A DNA stretch of 64,000 nt, from positions 4,031,225-4,095,224 of the forward strand of contig NZ_KB375270.1 in the NCBI RefSeq assembly GCF_000314735.2, read 5' to 3'. Source of the stretch: Afipia felis ATCC 53690 (lineage in GTDB: Bacteria; Pseudomonadota; Alphaproteobacteria; Rhizobiales; Xanthobacteraceae). Below are positions 42,264 to 51,106 of the stretch, piece after piece. A program made the translations under genes and the position numbers. The first letter of the stretch is position 1; every line of letters begins with the position of its first letter. Below the pieces are notes generated by a model, which saw nothing but the letters and a program-made list of their open reading frames with translations, made no database searches and was not told the origin of the DNA.

Positions 42264-42860
42264 ATGAACAAGCCCGCTCCGCCGTCTGACATGGTCGCCA
42301 GCGATCTCGCCGCCGAGCCGCCGGGGCTGCTTGAGCTGTTTTTTGCTTTCTCGAAAATGTCGCTGGCTGGTTTCGGCGGCGTGCTGGTGTGGGCCCGCCG
42401 CGCGATCGTCGAACAGCACCGCTGGATGACCCCGGACGAATTCAACGAAGCCTTTGCGCTCTGTCATCTGCTGCCGGGGGCCAACATCGTCAATCTGTCG
42501 ATCGTGTTCGGCGGCCGGTTTCGCGGCGCCGCCGGAAGTCTCGCGGCGTTTCTCGGCCTGCTGCTGCCGCCGACGCTGATCGTGACGACGCTCGGCATTC
42601 TTTATACTCACTTCGGCGACCTGCCGGGCTTGCAACGAACCCTGAACGGCATCGCCTGTGCTGCTGTCGGTCTGTTTCTGGCCGTCATCGTCCGTATGAT
42701 TGGGCCGCTCCTGAAGCGGAAAAATCCGGTCGAAATCGCATTGATGATTGCCGTGTTCGCCGCAGTCGGCCTTGGACGCGTGCCGCTGGCGGCGGTTGTA
42801 CTGATCGCACTGCCGCTCAGTATTGTCGTGACCTATTTCTGGCGCAGGCGGGCAGCATGA
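42264..42860 (+). CDS. Chromate transporter, N-terminal-type half (split ChrA)
   Basis: A 198-residue membrane protein of the CHR family. Motifs: FFAFSKMSLAGFGGVLVWAR, then HRWMTPDEFNEAFALCHLLPGANIVNLS, which is the conserved PGP-like region of chromate transporters (here LLPGANIVN). Short CHR proteins act as pairs, each equal to half of the long ChrA. The second half is encoded directly after it, with ATGA overlap. Export of chromate is the known role of some members; others may move different anions. Confidence 0.9.
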   Translation: MNKPAPPSDMVASDLAAEPPGLLELFFAFSKMSLAGFGGVLVWARRAIVEQHRWMTPDEFNEAFALCHLLPGANIVNLSIVFGGRFRGAAGSLAAFLGLLLPPTLIVTTLGILYTHFGDLPGLQRTLNGIACAAVGLFLAVIVRMIGPLLKRKNPVEIALMIAVFAAVGLGRVPLAAVVLIALPLSIVVTYFWRRRAA

Positions 42861-43390
42861 ATCCGGGTCTCGGCACGTATCTCAATCTGCTGTGGACGTT
42901 CGGCCTGATGTCGCTGCTCGCGGTCGGCGGCGCCAACGCAACGATCCCGGAGATGCATCGCGTCGCGGTCGAGGTGAACCACTGGCTCACCGACGCGCAG
43001 TTCGCCGACATGTTCGCCATCGCCCAGTTCTCGCCGGGACCCAACGTGCTGATCGTGACGCTGATCGGCTATCAGGTCGCGGGACTGACCGGCGCCGCAG
43101 TGACGACATTTGCGATGTGCGGCCCGGCGGGCGTGCTGGCTTATTTCGTGGCGAACTTCTTCCACCGCTCCAGCCATTCGTTCTGGCCTTCCGTCATCCA
43201 GGCCTCGTTCGTGCCGGTCTCGATCGGCCTGATGGCCGCGGGCGGCTATGTGCTGGCGGTCACGGTCGACACCTCGCTGGCGGCCACGCTTGTCACGCTT
43301 GTTACGGCGGCGGTCGCGGTGGGAACCCGGATCAATCCGCTCTGGCTGCTCGCGGTGGCGGGAATTCTGGGTTACGCCGGGCTCGTCTGA
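42857..43390 (+). CDS. Chromate transporter, C-terminal-type half (split ChrA)
   Basis: A 177-residue CHR-family protein starting at ATG 42857, which overlaps the previous stop by four bases. It carries the duplicate motif set: FGLMSLLAVGGANATIPEMH, HWLTDAQFADMFAIAQFSPGPNVLIVTLIGY with the typical FSPGPN. Five or six helices follow. A longer frame from 42389 is open but only as a shadow of the first gene. With the first gene it makes a heterodimeric short-chain chromate transporter. Confidence 0.9.
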   Translation: MNPGLGTYLNLLWTFGLMSLLAVGGANATIPEMHRVAVEVNHWLTDAQFADMFAIAQFSPGPNVLIVTLIGYQVAGLTGAAVTTFAMCGPAGVLAYFVANFFHRSSHSFWPSVIQASFVPVSIGLMAAGGYVLAVTVDTSLAATLVTLVTAAVAVGTRINPLWLLAVAGILGYAGLV

Positions 43391-43513
43391 TCCCGCGAAA
43401 AGGCTTCTGGGCAGGGCAGGTGGTGCCTACTTTTGATGGGACAACGCCGGAAAGCGGCTGTTGATTCGGCCCCGGATGTGGTCCGTTCCGCCCAGACGAC
43501 ATAGATTACGGCC

Positions 43514-44308
43514 ATGCATCAGTATCACGACCTGCTCGAACGGATTTTGAGCGACGGCGCGCAGAAGGGCGACCGCACCGGCACCGGCACGCTGTCGGTG
43601 TTCGGCCATCAGATGCGCTTCGATCTCGCCGCTGGCTTTCCGATGACGACGACCAAGAAGCTGCCGTTCAAGGCGATCGTCCACGAACTGCTGTGGTTTC
43701 TCGCGGGCGACACCAACGTGCGCTATCTGCAGGATAACGGTGTCACGATCTGGGACGAATGGGCGGACGCCAACGGCGATCTCGGCCCGGTTTATGGCAA
43801 GCAGTGGCGCTCATGGCAGGCACCGGATGGCCGCAGCATCGACCAGATCGCGAATCTCATCCGCATGATCCGTACCACGCCGGATTCACGGCGGCTGATC
43901 GTCAGCGCATGGAATCCAGCCGATGTTGATCACATGGCGCTGCCGCCGTGCCATTGTCTGTTTCAGTTCTACGTCGCAAACGGCAGGCTGTCGTGCCAGC
44001 TCTATCAGCGCTCAGCGGATGTGTTTCTTGGCGTGCCGTTCAATATCGCGTCTTACGCGCTGCTGACGATGATGATAGCGCAGGTGACAGACCTGAAGCC
44101 TGGTGAATTCATCCACACGCTTGGCGACGCGCATCTGTATTCCAACCATCTGGAGCAGGCGCGCCTGCAACTGACGCGCGCACCACGCGCGCTGCCGACT
44201 GTGAGCATCAATCCGGCGGTGCGGGATATTTTCGGATTCCGTTACGAGGATTTCAAACTCGAAAACTACGATCCGCATCCGCACATCAAGGCCGAGGTCG
44301 CGGTGTGA
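43514..44308 (+). CDS. thyA: Thymidylate synthase ThyA
   Basis: ThyA methylates dUMP to dTMP using methylenetetrahydrofolate and yields dihydrofolate. The 264-residue protein matches E. coli length exactly. Catalytic Cys146 lies in [11 protein letters not shown], and the substrate motif [19 protein letters not shown] follows. The TGA stop overlaps the GTG start of the dihydrofolate reductase gene, so the enzyme that recycles its product is coupled to it. Confidence 0.98.
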   Translation: MHQYHDLLERILSDGAQKGDRTGTGTLSVFGHQMRFDLAAGFPMTTTKKLPFKAIVHELLWFLAGDTNVRYLQDNGVTIWDEWADANGDLGPVYGKQWRSWQAPDGRSIDQIANLIRMIRTTPDSRRLIVSAWNPADVDHMALPPCHCLFQFYVANGRLSCQLYQRSADVFLGVPFNIASYALLTMMIAQVTDLKPGEFIHTLGDAHLYSNHLEQARLQLTRAPRALPTVSINPAVRDIFGFRYEDFKLENYDPHPHIKAEVAV

Positions 44309-44835
44309 CCGCGCAGGGGGCTGTTCCCGAGATCGTTTTCATCGTCGCCGTCGCGGACAACGGTGTGATCGGCCGCGACAATGCGATGCCCTGGCACCTG
44401 CGCTCGGACCTGCAGCGGTTCAAGCAGCTGACGCTGAACAAGCCGGTCATCATGGGCCGCAAGACTTTTCTTTCGATCGGCAGATCGCTGCCGAAACGCA
44501 CCAACATCGTGGTCACGCGCGACCCGAATTTTCGCGCGGCGGGCGCGGTGGTGGCGCCCTCGCTTGACGCCGCTTACGAGATCGCGCTCGGCGATATCCT
44601 GCGACGTGGTGTCTCAGAGATTATGGTGATCGGCGGCGCGGATATTTTCCAGCAGTGGATGCCGCGCGCGACCCGGCTGGAGATCACGCATGTCCATGCC
44701 GAACCGGATGGAGATACGTTCTTCCGGTTTGGCGCGGCAGAATGGCGAGAGGCATCGCGCAATCGTCCCACACGCGCACCCGAGGACAGCGCCGATTTTT
44801 CCTATGCGACATATGCCCGCGCGGCCTCCCGTTAA
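44305..44835 (+). CDS. folA: Dihydrofolate reductase
   Basis: DHFR regenerates tetrahydrofolate after thymidylate synthesis with NADPH. The 176-residue protein has the N-terminal [20 protein letters not shown] with the active-site loop, [27 protein letters not shown] for cofactor binding, and [23 protein letters not shown] near the C-terminus. It starts at GTG 44305 inside the thyA stop (GTGA). The thyA-folA pair is a classical operon. Confidence 0.97.
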   Translation: MTAQGAVPEIVFIVAVADNGVIGRDNAMPWHLRSDLQRFKQLTLNKPVIMGRKTFLSIGRSLPKRTNIVVTRDPNFRAAGAVVAPSLDAAYEIALGDILRRGVSEIMVIGGADIFQQWMPRATRLEITHVHAEPDGDTFFRFGAAEWREASRNRPTRAPEDSADFSYATYARAASR

Positions 44836-44972
44836 CCCCTCCAGCCAATGTTTGCATTGACAATTTCCTCACGCAGATTAGCTGCTAGAGGCTGCGCAGG
44901 GCCGCGTTGTATCGCGGCTCTTCGTCTTTTATAAAACGTCGCTGCCGCGAGATGGCGCGAAGGAGCTTGCTG

Positions 44973-46106
44973 ATGGCCTGGAAGAATCAAGGCGGAAGTC
45001 CATGGGGTCCGGGTCCGAAGGGCCCCTGGGGCTCGGGTCCGCAATCGCAAGGGCCTAAGCCGTCCGACCTCGAGGATCTTCTGCGCCGCGGCCAGGACCG
45101 GCTTCAGCATCTGCTGCCCGGTGGGCATATGAGCGGCATGGGCATCGCCCTGATCGTCATTGCGGGCATCGCGATCTGGTTGTTGTCCGGCTTTTTCCGC
45201 GTGCAGCCGGATGAGCTTGGCGCTGTACTGCGTTTCGGCAAGCATGTGCGCACGGTGCAGCCTGGCCTGAACTATCATATTCCGTATCCGGTCGAGACCG
45301 TGTTGCTGCCGAAGGCGCTGCGCGTCTCCACGCTGAACATCGGCATGACGGTCAGCGATGATAGTGGCCGCCGCGGCCGCGTGGTGCGCGACGTGCCTGA
45401 AGAAAGCCTGATGCTGACCGGCGACGAGAACATCGTCGATGTCGACTTCACGGTGTTGTGGCGGATCGCGCCGGACGGCGTCGGCAAATTCCTCTTCAAT
45501 ATCCAGAATCCCGAAGGCACGGTGAAGGCGGTGGCCGAGAGCGCGATGCGCGAAGTCATCGGCCGCTCCGACATTCAGCCGATTCTCACCGGTGCGCGCA
45601 ACACGACCGAAAGCGCGGTGCATCAGCTGATGCAGAAGACGCTCGACAGCTATGGTGCGGGCATTCTGATCCAGCAGGTGCAGATGCAGAAGGTCGATCC
45701 GCCGCAGCAGGTGATCGACTCGTTCCGCGACGTGCAGGCGGCGCGCGCCGACCTCGAGCGTTTGCAGAACGAAGCGCAGACCTACGCCAACCGCGTCGTT
45801 CCCGACGCCCGCGGTCGCGCCGCTCAGGTGCTGCAGCAGGCGCAGGGCTACAAGGAGCAGGCGGTGGCCGAAGCCAAGGGTCAGGCGGCACGCTTCCTCA
45901 GCGTCTATGACGAATACAAGAAGGCACCTGAAGTGACGCGGCAGCGCATCTATCTCGAAACCATGGAGCATGTGCTCGGACCGGCGGACAAGGTCATTCT
46001 CGACTCCGGCCCGTCGGGGCAGGGCGTGGTGCCGTATCTGCCGCTCAATGAACTCAACCGTAAAACACCGGCCGCGCCGGCTACGCAGAGCGGAGCAAGC
46101 CGATGA
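44973..46106 (+). CDS. hflK: FtsH protease modulator HflK
   Basis: HflK is an SPFH/prohibitin-family inner-membrane protein that with HflC forms a large cage around the FtsH protease. From ATG 44973 (AAGGAG about 8 nt upstream) it has 377 residues: a Gly/Pro/Trp-rich cytoplasmic N-terminus (WGPGPKGPWGSGPQ), one transmembrane helix near 50-68, then the SPFH domain and a coiled coil rich in Ala/Gln (about 270-320). The frame is open upstream to 44907. A consensus TTGACA at 44857-44862 may be its promoter but I see no good -10. The stop overlaps hflC by ATGA. Confidence 0.96.
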   Translation: MAWKNQGGSPWGPGPKGPWGSGPQSQGPKPSDLEDLLRRGQDRLQHLLPGGHMSGMGIALIVIAGIAIWLLSGFFRVQPDELGAVLRFGKHVRTVQPGLNYHIPYPVETVLLPKALRVSTLNIGMTVSDDSGRRGRVVRDVPEESLMLTGDENIVDVDFTVLWRIAPDGVGKFLFNIQNPEGTVKAVAESAMREVIGRSDIQPILTGARNTTESAVHQLMQKTLDSYGAGILIQQVQMQKVDPPQQVIDSFRDVQAARADLERLQNEAQTYANRVVPDARGRAAQVLQQAQGYKEQAVAEAKGQAARFLSVYDEYKKAPEVTRQRIYLETMEHVLGPADKVILDSGPSGQGVVPYLPLNELNRKTPAAPATQSGASR

Positions 46107-47011
46107 AAAACGGACTGTCAGGCGCTGTCGCCCTCGTCGTTCTGCTGTTGCTGATCATCGTCGGCTACAGCTCGGTTTACACTGTCCGGCAGACCGAACA
46201 GGCGCTGGTGGTTCGCCTCGGCGCGCCGGTCGGCGCTCCGATCACCGAGCCGGGCCTGCACTTCAAGGCGCCGTTCATCGACACGGTCATCAGCATCGAT
46301 AACCGGATTCTCGACCTGGAGAATCCGTCGCAGGAAATCATCGCCTCCGACCAGAAGCGTCTGGTGGTGGATGCCTTCGCGCGTTACCGCATCAAGGATG
46401 CGCTGCGCTTCTATCAGAGCGTCGGTTCCATTTCGGCCGCCAACGTCCAGTTGACGGCGCTGCTGAACGCAGCACTTCGCCGTGTGCTCGGCGAGGTGAC
46501 GTTCATTCAGGTTGTCCGCGACGAGCGTGAAGTGCTGATGGGCCGCATCCGCGACCAACTCGACAAGCAGGCGGATGCCTATGGCATTCAGGTTGTCGAC
46601 GTGCGCATCCGCCGCGCCGACCTGCCGGAGCAGAACAGCCAGGCAGTTTATCAGCGCATGCAGACCGAGCGTCAGCGCGAAGCTGCCGAATTCCGCGCCC
46701 AGGGCGGGCAGCGGGCGCAGGAAATCCGATCCAAGGCCGATCGCGAGGCGACCGTCATTGTCGCGGAAGCCAATTCGCAGGCGGATAAGGTTCGCGGTGA
46801 AGGCGACGGCGAACGCAACCGGATCTTCGCGGAAGCCTATTCCAAGGACCCGCAGTTCTTCGCGTTCTACCGGGCGATGACCGCCTACGAGACCAGCCTG
46901 AAGAACAACGACACCCGCTTCGTGCTGAAGCCGGATTCGGAATTCTTCCGGTTCTTCAACTCAGTCAATGGAACGGCGGCCGGGCCGGCCGCCCCGGCGG
47001 CGTCAAGATAA
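46103..47011 (+). CDS. hflC: FtsH protease modulator HflC
   Basis: The partner of HflK. The 302-residue protein has an N-terminal helix (about 7-25), then an SPFH domain starting QTEQALVVRLGAPVGAPITE and the C-terminal coiled-coil (QREAAEFRAQGGQRAQEIRS onward). ATYSKDPQFFAFYR-like text (AEAYSKDPQFFAFYRAMTAY) is typical of HflC. The last residues are Ala/Pro-rich. It overlaps hflK by four bases; the order hflK-hflC followed by DUF2065 and a DegP-type gene is frequent in proteobacteria. Confidence 0.97.
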   Translation: MKNGLSGAVALVVLLLLIIVGYSSVYTVRQTEQALVVRLGAPVGAPITEPGLHFKAPFIDTVISIDNRILDLENPSQEIIASDQKRLVVDAFARYRIKDALRFYQSVGSISAANVQLTALLNAALRRVLGEVTFIQVVRDEREVLMGRIRDQLDKQADAYGIQVVDVRIRRADLPEQNSQAVYQRMQTERQREAAEFRAQGGQRAQEIRSKADREATVIVAEANSQADKVRGEGDGERNRIFAEAYSKDPQFFAFYRAMTAYETSLKNNDTRFVLKPDSEFFRFFNSVNGTAAGPAAPAASR

Positions 47012-47070
47012 GCGCAATTAATCTCATCGACGGGATTTCCCTTTTCTCGGGTCTCTGGTGAAATCCTGTC

Positions 47071-47265
47071 ATGAAAGAGCTATTGATTGGATTCGGAGTC
47101 CTTTGCGTCATCGAAGGTTTGACCTTTGCGGCGTTTCCCCAGGCGATGCGTCGCGCGATGGAAGCCGCGCTGGAGCATTCCGAGAACCTGTTGCGTATCA
47201 CGGGCCTCGCGGTTGCGGTCGCGGGGTTGATGCTGATCTGGCTGATACGCTACGGCGTGCTGTAG
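47071..47265 (+). CDS. DUF2065 (YjeT-like) small membrane protein
   Basis: A 64-residue protein with two hydrophobic helices: ELLIGFGVLCVIEGLTFAAF and LLRITGLAVAVAGLMLIWLI, with PQAMRRAMEAALEHSE between. This is the DUF2065 pattern (E. coli YjeT), a family commonly found directly after hflC. Function is unknown; a role near the HflKC-FtsH complex is inferred only from the conserved position. It starts at ATG 47071, 59 nt after hflC. Confidence 0.92.
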   Translation: MKELLIGFGVLCVIEGLTFAAFPQAMRRAMEAALEHSENLLRITGLAVAVAGLMLIWLIRYGVL

Positions 47266-47375
47266 GCGGGCGCCGGTATTTTGCCTTAATTCCCCGCGTT
47301 GATACGCTTGCGGACCAAGAAGGCCGGGCGCAGTCTCGGCCCTGAATGGCATTCCCTCCCAGGAGACATTGTTCG

Positions 47376-48884
47376 ATGTTCCACGCGCTTGTGCGACTGA
47401 GCCGCCTGCTTCCGCTTGCCGTTGCGGGTGGTTTTCTGATGATGGCGGCGGGTGCCCCTCAGCCTGCTTTCGCGCGCGGGCCTGACGGCATCGCCGATGT
47501 CGCGGAGAAGGTGATCGACGCGGTGGTCAACATCTCCACGTCCCAGACCGTTAACGGCCGGGACGAGAAGGGCGAGGAGGCGACGCCCCAGAAGGACAAC
47601 CGCAACAAGAGCAATCCGCGCCTGCCGCCGGATTCGCCCTTCAATGAATTCTTCGACGATTTCTTCAAGAACCGCCGCGGCGACAAGGGCCAGCATAAGG
47701 TCAATTCGCTCGGCTCCGGCTTCATCATCGATGCGAGCGGCATCGTCGTGACCAACAATCACGTCATCGCGGATGCCGACGAGATCAACGTCATTCTCAA
47801 CGACGGCACCAAGATCAAGGCGGAGCTGGTCGGCCGCGACAAGAAGAGTGATCTCGCCGTGCTGAAATTCCAGCCGCCGGAAAAGAAACTGACGGCGGTG
47901 AAGTTCGGCAATTCCGACAAGCTGCGGCTCGGGGAATGGGTGATTGCGATCGGCAATCCGTTCAGCCTTGGCGGCACGGTGACGGCGGGCATCGTCTCGG
48001 CGCGCAACCGTGACATCAATTCCGGGCCTTACGACAACTACATCCAGACCGACGCCGCCATCAATCGCGGCAATTCCGGCGGTCCGCTGTTCAACCTTGA
48101 TGGCGAGGTTGTCGGCGTCAACACGGCGATCATTTCACCGTCGGGCGGCTCGATCGGCATCGGCTTCGCGGTGCCGTCGAACACCGTTGTCGGCATCGTC
48201 AATCAGCTGCAGCAGTACAAGGAAGTCCGTCGCGGCTGGCTCGGCGTGCGTATTCAGCAGGTTACCGATGAAATCGCTGACAGCCTCGGCATCAAGCCGC
48301 CGCGTGGCGCGCTGGTCGCAGGCGTCGACGACAAGGGACCTGCGAAGCCTGCGGGCATCGAGGCGGGTGACGTCATCACCTCCTTCGATGGCAAGGCGAT
48401 CCGTGAGATGAAGGATCTGCCGCGTGCGGTGGCCGATACGCCGGTCGGCAAGACCGTCGATGTCGTGCTGATCCGCAAGGGCAAGGAAGAAACGCACAAG
48501 GTGACGCTCGGCCGGCTCGACGACGGCGACAAGCCTGTCGAGGCTTCGTTGAAGGCGCCGGCCCCCGAGATCAGCAAGCCGGTGACACAGAAGGCGCTCG
48601 GGCTCGATCTTGCCGCGATCTCCAAGGATCTGCGCGCGCGCTACAAGCTCAAGGACAAGGTCAAGGGCGTGGTTATCGTCGGCGTCGACCGCAATTCCGA
48701 TGCCGCCGAGCGACGGCTCGGCGAGGGCGACGTCATCGTCGAGGTCGCGCAGGAGGCGGTGAATTCGCCCGCCGATGTCAAGAAGCGCATCGACCAGCTC
48801 AAGAAGGACGGCAAGAAGTCGATCCTGCTGCTGGTGTCGAACGCCGAGGGCGAATTGCGGTTTGTCGCGCTCAGCGTGAACTGA
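47376..48884 (+). CDS. degP: Periplasmic serine protease, DegP/HtrA (Do) family
   Basis: HtrA proteases degrade or refold damaged envelope proteins. From ATG 47376 (AGGAG about 10 nt upstream) the protein has 502 residues: signal peptide with cleavage near residue 33 (AFA-RG), a trypsin-like domain with His129 (TNNHV), Asp159 (SDLAV) and Ser234 (GNSGGPL), and two PDZ domains (about 280-370 and 400-500). Two PDZ domains indicate DegP/DegQ/MucD rather than DegS. It follows hflKC and DUF2065, forming an envelope proteolysis group. A hairpin terminator follows. Confidence 0.95.
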   Translation: MFHALVRLSRLLPLAVAGGFLMMAAGAPQPAFARGPDGIADVAEKVIDAVVNISTSQTVNGRDEKGEEATPQKDNRNKSNPRLPPDSPFNEFFDDFFKNRRGDKGQHKVNSLGSGFIIDASGIVVTNNHVIADADEINVILNDGTKIKAELVGRDKKSDLAVLKFQPPEKKLTAVKFGNSDKLRLGEWVIAIGNPFSLGGTVTAGIVSARNRDINSGPYDNYIQTDAAINRGNSGGPLFNLDGEVVGVNTAIISPSGGSIGIGFAVPSNTVVGIVNQLQQYKEVRRGWLGVRIQQVTDEIADSLGIKPPRGALVAGVDDKGPAKPAGIEAGDVITSFDGKAIREMKDLPRAVADTPVGKTVDVVLIRKGKEETHKVTLGRLDDGDKPVEASLKAPAPEISKPVTQKALGLDLAAISKDLRARYKLKDKVKGVVIVGVDRNSDAAERRLGEGDVIVEVAQEAVNSPADVKKRIDQLKKDGKKSILLLVSNAEGELRFVALSVN

Positions 48885-48886
48885 TC

Positions 48887-48921
48887 TTTTTCCTCCCTCT
48901 CCTCGCGAGAGGGAGGAAGAA
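48887..48921. terminator. Convergent hairpin between degP and serB
   Basis: A 15-bp stem (48887-48901 with 48907-48921, one G-T pair) with a 5-nt loop lies between the two convergent stops. The arms themselves carry the T-rich and A-rich ends, so it can act in either direction. Confidence 0.75.
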
Positions 48922-48926
48922 ACAAA

Positions 48927-49820
48927 TCACTCCGTCACGAATTCGGTGCGCTTGTAACCCTGCGCGTAAAGCAACGCGGTGAGGTCGCCGTGATCGATCC
49001 GCGCTGCTGCTGCGGCCGCGACCGCGGGCTTGGCGTGATAGGCGACGCCGAGGCCGGCCTTTTCGATCATCGCGAGATCGTTGGCGCCATCGCCGACGAC
49101 GAGCGTGTCGATATCGTCCAGTTCGAATGTTTCCAGCAGATCGACCAGCGTGGCGAGCTTCGCCGCGCGTCCGAGGATCGGCTCCTGAACGCGGCCCGCG
49201 AGCTTGCCGTCTTCGACGATGAGCGTATTGGCGCGGTTTTCCTCGAAGCCGATCGCGGCGGCGACGCGTTCGGTGAACAGCGTGAAGCCGCCCGAGACGA
49301 GGCAGGTGTGTGCACCGTTCGCGCGCATGGTTTTGACGAGCGCAGGGCCGCCCGGCGTCAGCGTGATGTGCTTGGTGAAGACCTCGTCCGCGACGCTCAC
49401 GGGCAGGCCTTTGAGCAGCGCGACGCGCTCGCGCAGCGCCGGCTCGAATTCGATCTCGCCCCGCATCGCGCGCTCGGTGATCGCCGCGACATGATCCTTC
49501 AATCCGGCGAAGGCCGCGAGCTCGTCGATGCATTCCTGGCCGATCATGGTGGAGTCCATGTCGGCGAGCAGCAGCTTCTTGCGGCGTGCGAGGCGCGGCT
49601 GCACCACGACGTCGACCGGGATTCTCTGCAGCGCGCCATGCAGCCGGTCGGCGATAGCGCGGATGGGCTCCTCGCTTTCGAACGGGATGTCGGCGGCGAT
49701 CCCGGCATCGAGCCATTCGGCGAGTGAGGATGATGGCAATATGGCGCGCGCGGCCTCCAGCACCGTGCTATCGAGCATGGGCTGCGCGGGGTTGCAGATC
49801 AATGTAGCGACGAGGGACAT
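48927..49820 (-). CDS. serB: Phosphoserine phosphatase SerB
   Basis: SerB dephosphorylates phosphoserine in the last step of serine synthesis. From ATG 49820 the protein has 297 residues. The HAD motif I is [19 protein letters not shown], motif II lies in [15 protein letters not shown], and motif III/IV in [20 protein letters not shown]. About 70 residues of N-terminal ACT-like sequence precede the HAD domain. The start codon overlaps that of miaA on the opposite strand (CATG at 49818-49821). The frame is open upstream to 49931 but that would overlap miaA by over 100 bases. Confidence 0.95.
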   Translation of the reverse strand: MSLVATLICNPAQPMLDSTVLEAARAILPSSSLAEWLDAGIAADIPFESEEPIRAIADRLHGALQRIPVDVVVQPRLARRKKLLLADMDSTMIGQECIDELAAFAGLKDHVAAITERAMRGEIEFEPALRERVALLKGLPVSVADEVFTKHITLTPGGPALVKTMRANGAHTCLVSGGFTLFTERVAAAIGFEENRANTLIVEDGKLAGRVQEPILGRAAKLATLVDLLETFELDDIDTLVVGDGANDLAMIEKAGLGVAYHAKPAVAAAAAARIDHGDLTALLYAQGYKRTEFVTE

Positions 49821-50763
49821 GAATTCGGGCCGGAATGATGTGAAGGCGGTGCTTATCGCAGGGCCGACCGCCAGCGGCAAGTCGGCGCTGGCGCTCGATC
49901 TGGCCGAAGCGGCAGGCGGTACCGTCATCAATACGGATTCGATGCAGGTCTATCGCGATCTGTGCGTCATCACCGCGCGTCCGACCGTCGAGGAGGAGGC
50001 GCGCGTTCCGCACCGGCTTTACGGCCATGTCGATGCCGCGGTGAATTATTCGGCGGGCGCTTGGGTCAGTGACGCGACGGTGGTGCTGGCGGAGACGCAG
50101 GCGAACGGACGGCTGCCGATTTTCATCGGGGGAACCGGGCTTTACTTCAAGGCGCTAACGCGGGGGCTGTCGAACGTGCCGCCGGTGCCGGATGCCGTAC
50201 GTGAAGCGGTTCGACGTCGGCTTGAACAAGACGGTCCCGAAGCCCTGCATGAGGAGCTCGGGAGGCGCGATGCCGAAGCGGCAGCACGCTTGAAACCGCG
50301 CGATCGCGTCCGCATTGCCCGTGCGCTTGAAGTGGTGGAAGCCACCGGCCGTCCGCTGGCGGAATGGCATGCGCATGGCCTGCCGCCGCTGCTGCCGCCA
50401 GAGGGCGTCGTGGCGCTGTTTCTCGCGCCGGATCGCAAGGTGGTCTATGAGCGGATCGACCGTCGTTTTGAATCGATGATGGATCGCGGCGCGCTGGAGG
50501 AGGCGGGGGCGCTTGGCCATCGCGGGCTCGATCCGCTGTTGCCCGCGATGAAGGCGCATGGTGTCCCGGCGCTGATCCGCCATCTTGCGAGTGAGTTGTC
50601 GCGCGAGGAGGCCATTGCCACCGGCCAGATCGATACGCGTCACTACGCCAAGCGGCAGTTCACCTGGTTTCGGCACCAGTTGCCGGAATTCGAATGGGTC
50701 GCCCCCGATGCCGCGCGGACGTGGCTCGCGGCGAGACTCGGCGTCGCGCTTCCCGAAGCCTGA
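49819..50763 (+). CDS. miaA: tRNA dimethylallyltransferase MiaA
   Basis: MiaA adds a dimethylallyl group to A37 of tRNAs that read UNN codons. From ATG 49819 the protein has 314 residues: P-loop [15 protein letters not shown] (about 15-29), [11 protein letters not shown], the substrate region [17 protein letters not shown] and the late [19 protein letters not shown] four bases upstream is inside serB. GTG 49840 would also give an intact P-loop and clear the overlap. The frame is open much further upstream, antisense to serB, but this has no family similarity. Confidence 0.95.
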   Translation: MNSGRNDVKAVLIAGPTASGKSALALDLAEAAGGTVINTDSMQVYRDLCVITARPTVEEEARVPHRLYGHVDAAVNYSAGAWVSDATVVLAETQANGRLPIFIGGTGLYFKALTRGLSNVPPVPDAVREAVRRRLEQDGPEALHEELGRRDAEAAARLKPRDRVRIARALEVVEATGRPLAEWHAHGLPPLLPPEGVVALFLAPDRKVVYERIDRRFESMMDRGALEEAGALGHRGLDPLLPAMKAHGVPALIRHLASELSREEAIATGQIDTRHYAKRQFTWFRHQLPEFEWVAPDAARTWLAARLGVALPEA

Positions 50764-50871
50764 ACAGGCCCCACCCCTCGTTCCGGTCTGTTCCGAACCG
50801 ACGGCTCCCATGCGCTTTTCAGCATTCCGCCGGTGCCTGATCGGTGGCTATAGTGTGGATGTCAGACAGCC

Positions 50872-50899
50872 TTGACATCTCCCCGGAGAAGTCTATAAA
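50872..50899 (+). promoter_or_regulatory. Sigma-70-type promoter of the ilv operon
   Basis: TTGACA (50872-50877, perfect -35) and TATAAA (50894-50899) are 16 bases apart. Transcription would start near 50906, about 25 bases before the leader ORF. Confidence 0.75.
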
Positions 50900-50930
50900 C
50901 CGCGCAACCTTTGGAAATAGAAATCGACTT

Positions 50931-50999
50931 ATGAGCAATAAAATTACAAATCTTCTTATTGTCGTAGTCGTACCTGGGCACATCGCCGGGGGGAGCTGA
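50931..50999 (+). CDS. ilv leader peptide with Leu-Leu-Ile-Val-Val-Val-Val run
   Basis: A 22-codon ORF from ATG 50931 to TGA 50997-50999. Codons 8-14 are CTT CTT ATT GTC GTA GTC GTA, giving LLIVVVV, an improbable run except for a branched-chain amino-acid attenuator. The ribosome binding site is weak. It is followed by alternative hairpins and a terminator before ilvB. Leader-peptide attenuation of ilv operons is established in enterobacteria and has been predicted in alphaproteobacteria. Confidence 0.88.
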   Translation: MSNKITNLLIVVVVPGHIAGGS

Positions 51000-51050
51000 C
51001 GCGACCCTAAGATAGGCGGTGTGCACAGGGTCCTCTCGGGGGCCTTTTTT
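50978..51050 (+). promoter_or_regulatory. Transcription attenuator of the ilvB operon
   Basis: Three helices compete. Helix A pairs 50978-50987 with 51015-51024 (10 bp, one G-U). Helix B pairs GACCCT 51003-51008 with AGGGTC 51027-51032. Helix C, the terminator, pairs GGTCC 51029-51033 with GGGCC 51040-51044 and runs into six T at 51045-51050. A crosses B and B overlaps C. A ribosome stalled on the Val codons would block A and allow B (read-through); a ribosome at the stop would cover the left arm of B and allow C. Confidence 0.8.
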
Positions 51051-51106
51051 ATTATCTGGAGCTGGCGATCCAAGACGGCGCCATGCGGCGCGCAGCGGAG
51101 CGAAAG

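Noticed and set aside
41808..42635. A 275-residue minus-strand frame and several plus-strand frames across 41583-42083
   Set aside because: They cover the ssrA RNA gene; structure and tag show the region is non-coding RNA apart from the short tag frame.
44857..44888. Possible hflK promoter (TTGACA at 44857-44862)
   Set aside because: The -35 is perfect but no -10 lies at 16-18 bases; TGCTAG at 44883 is too far.
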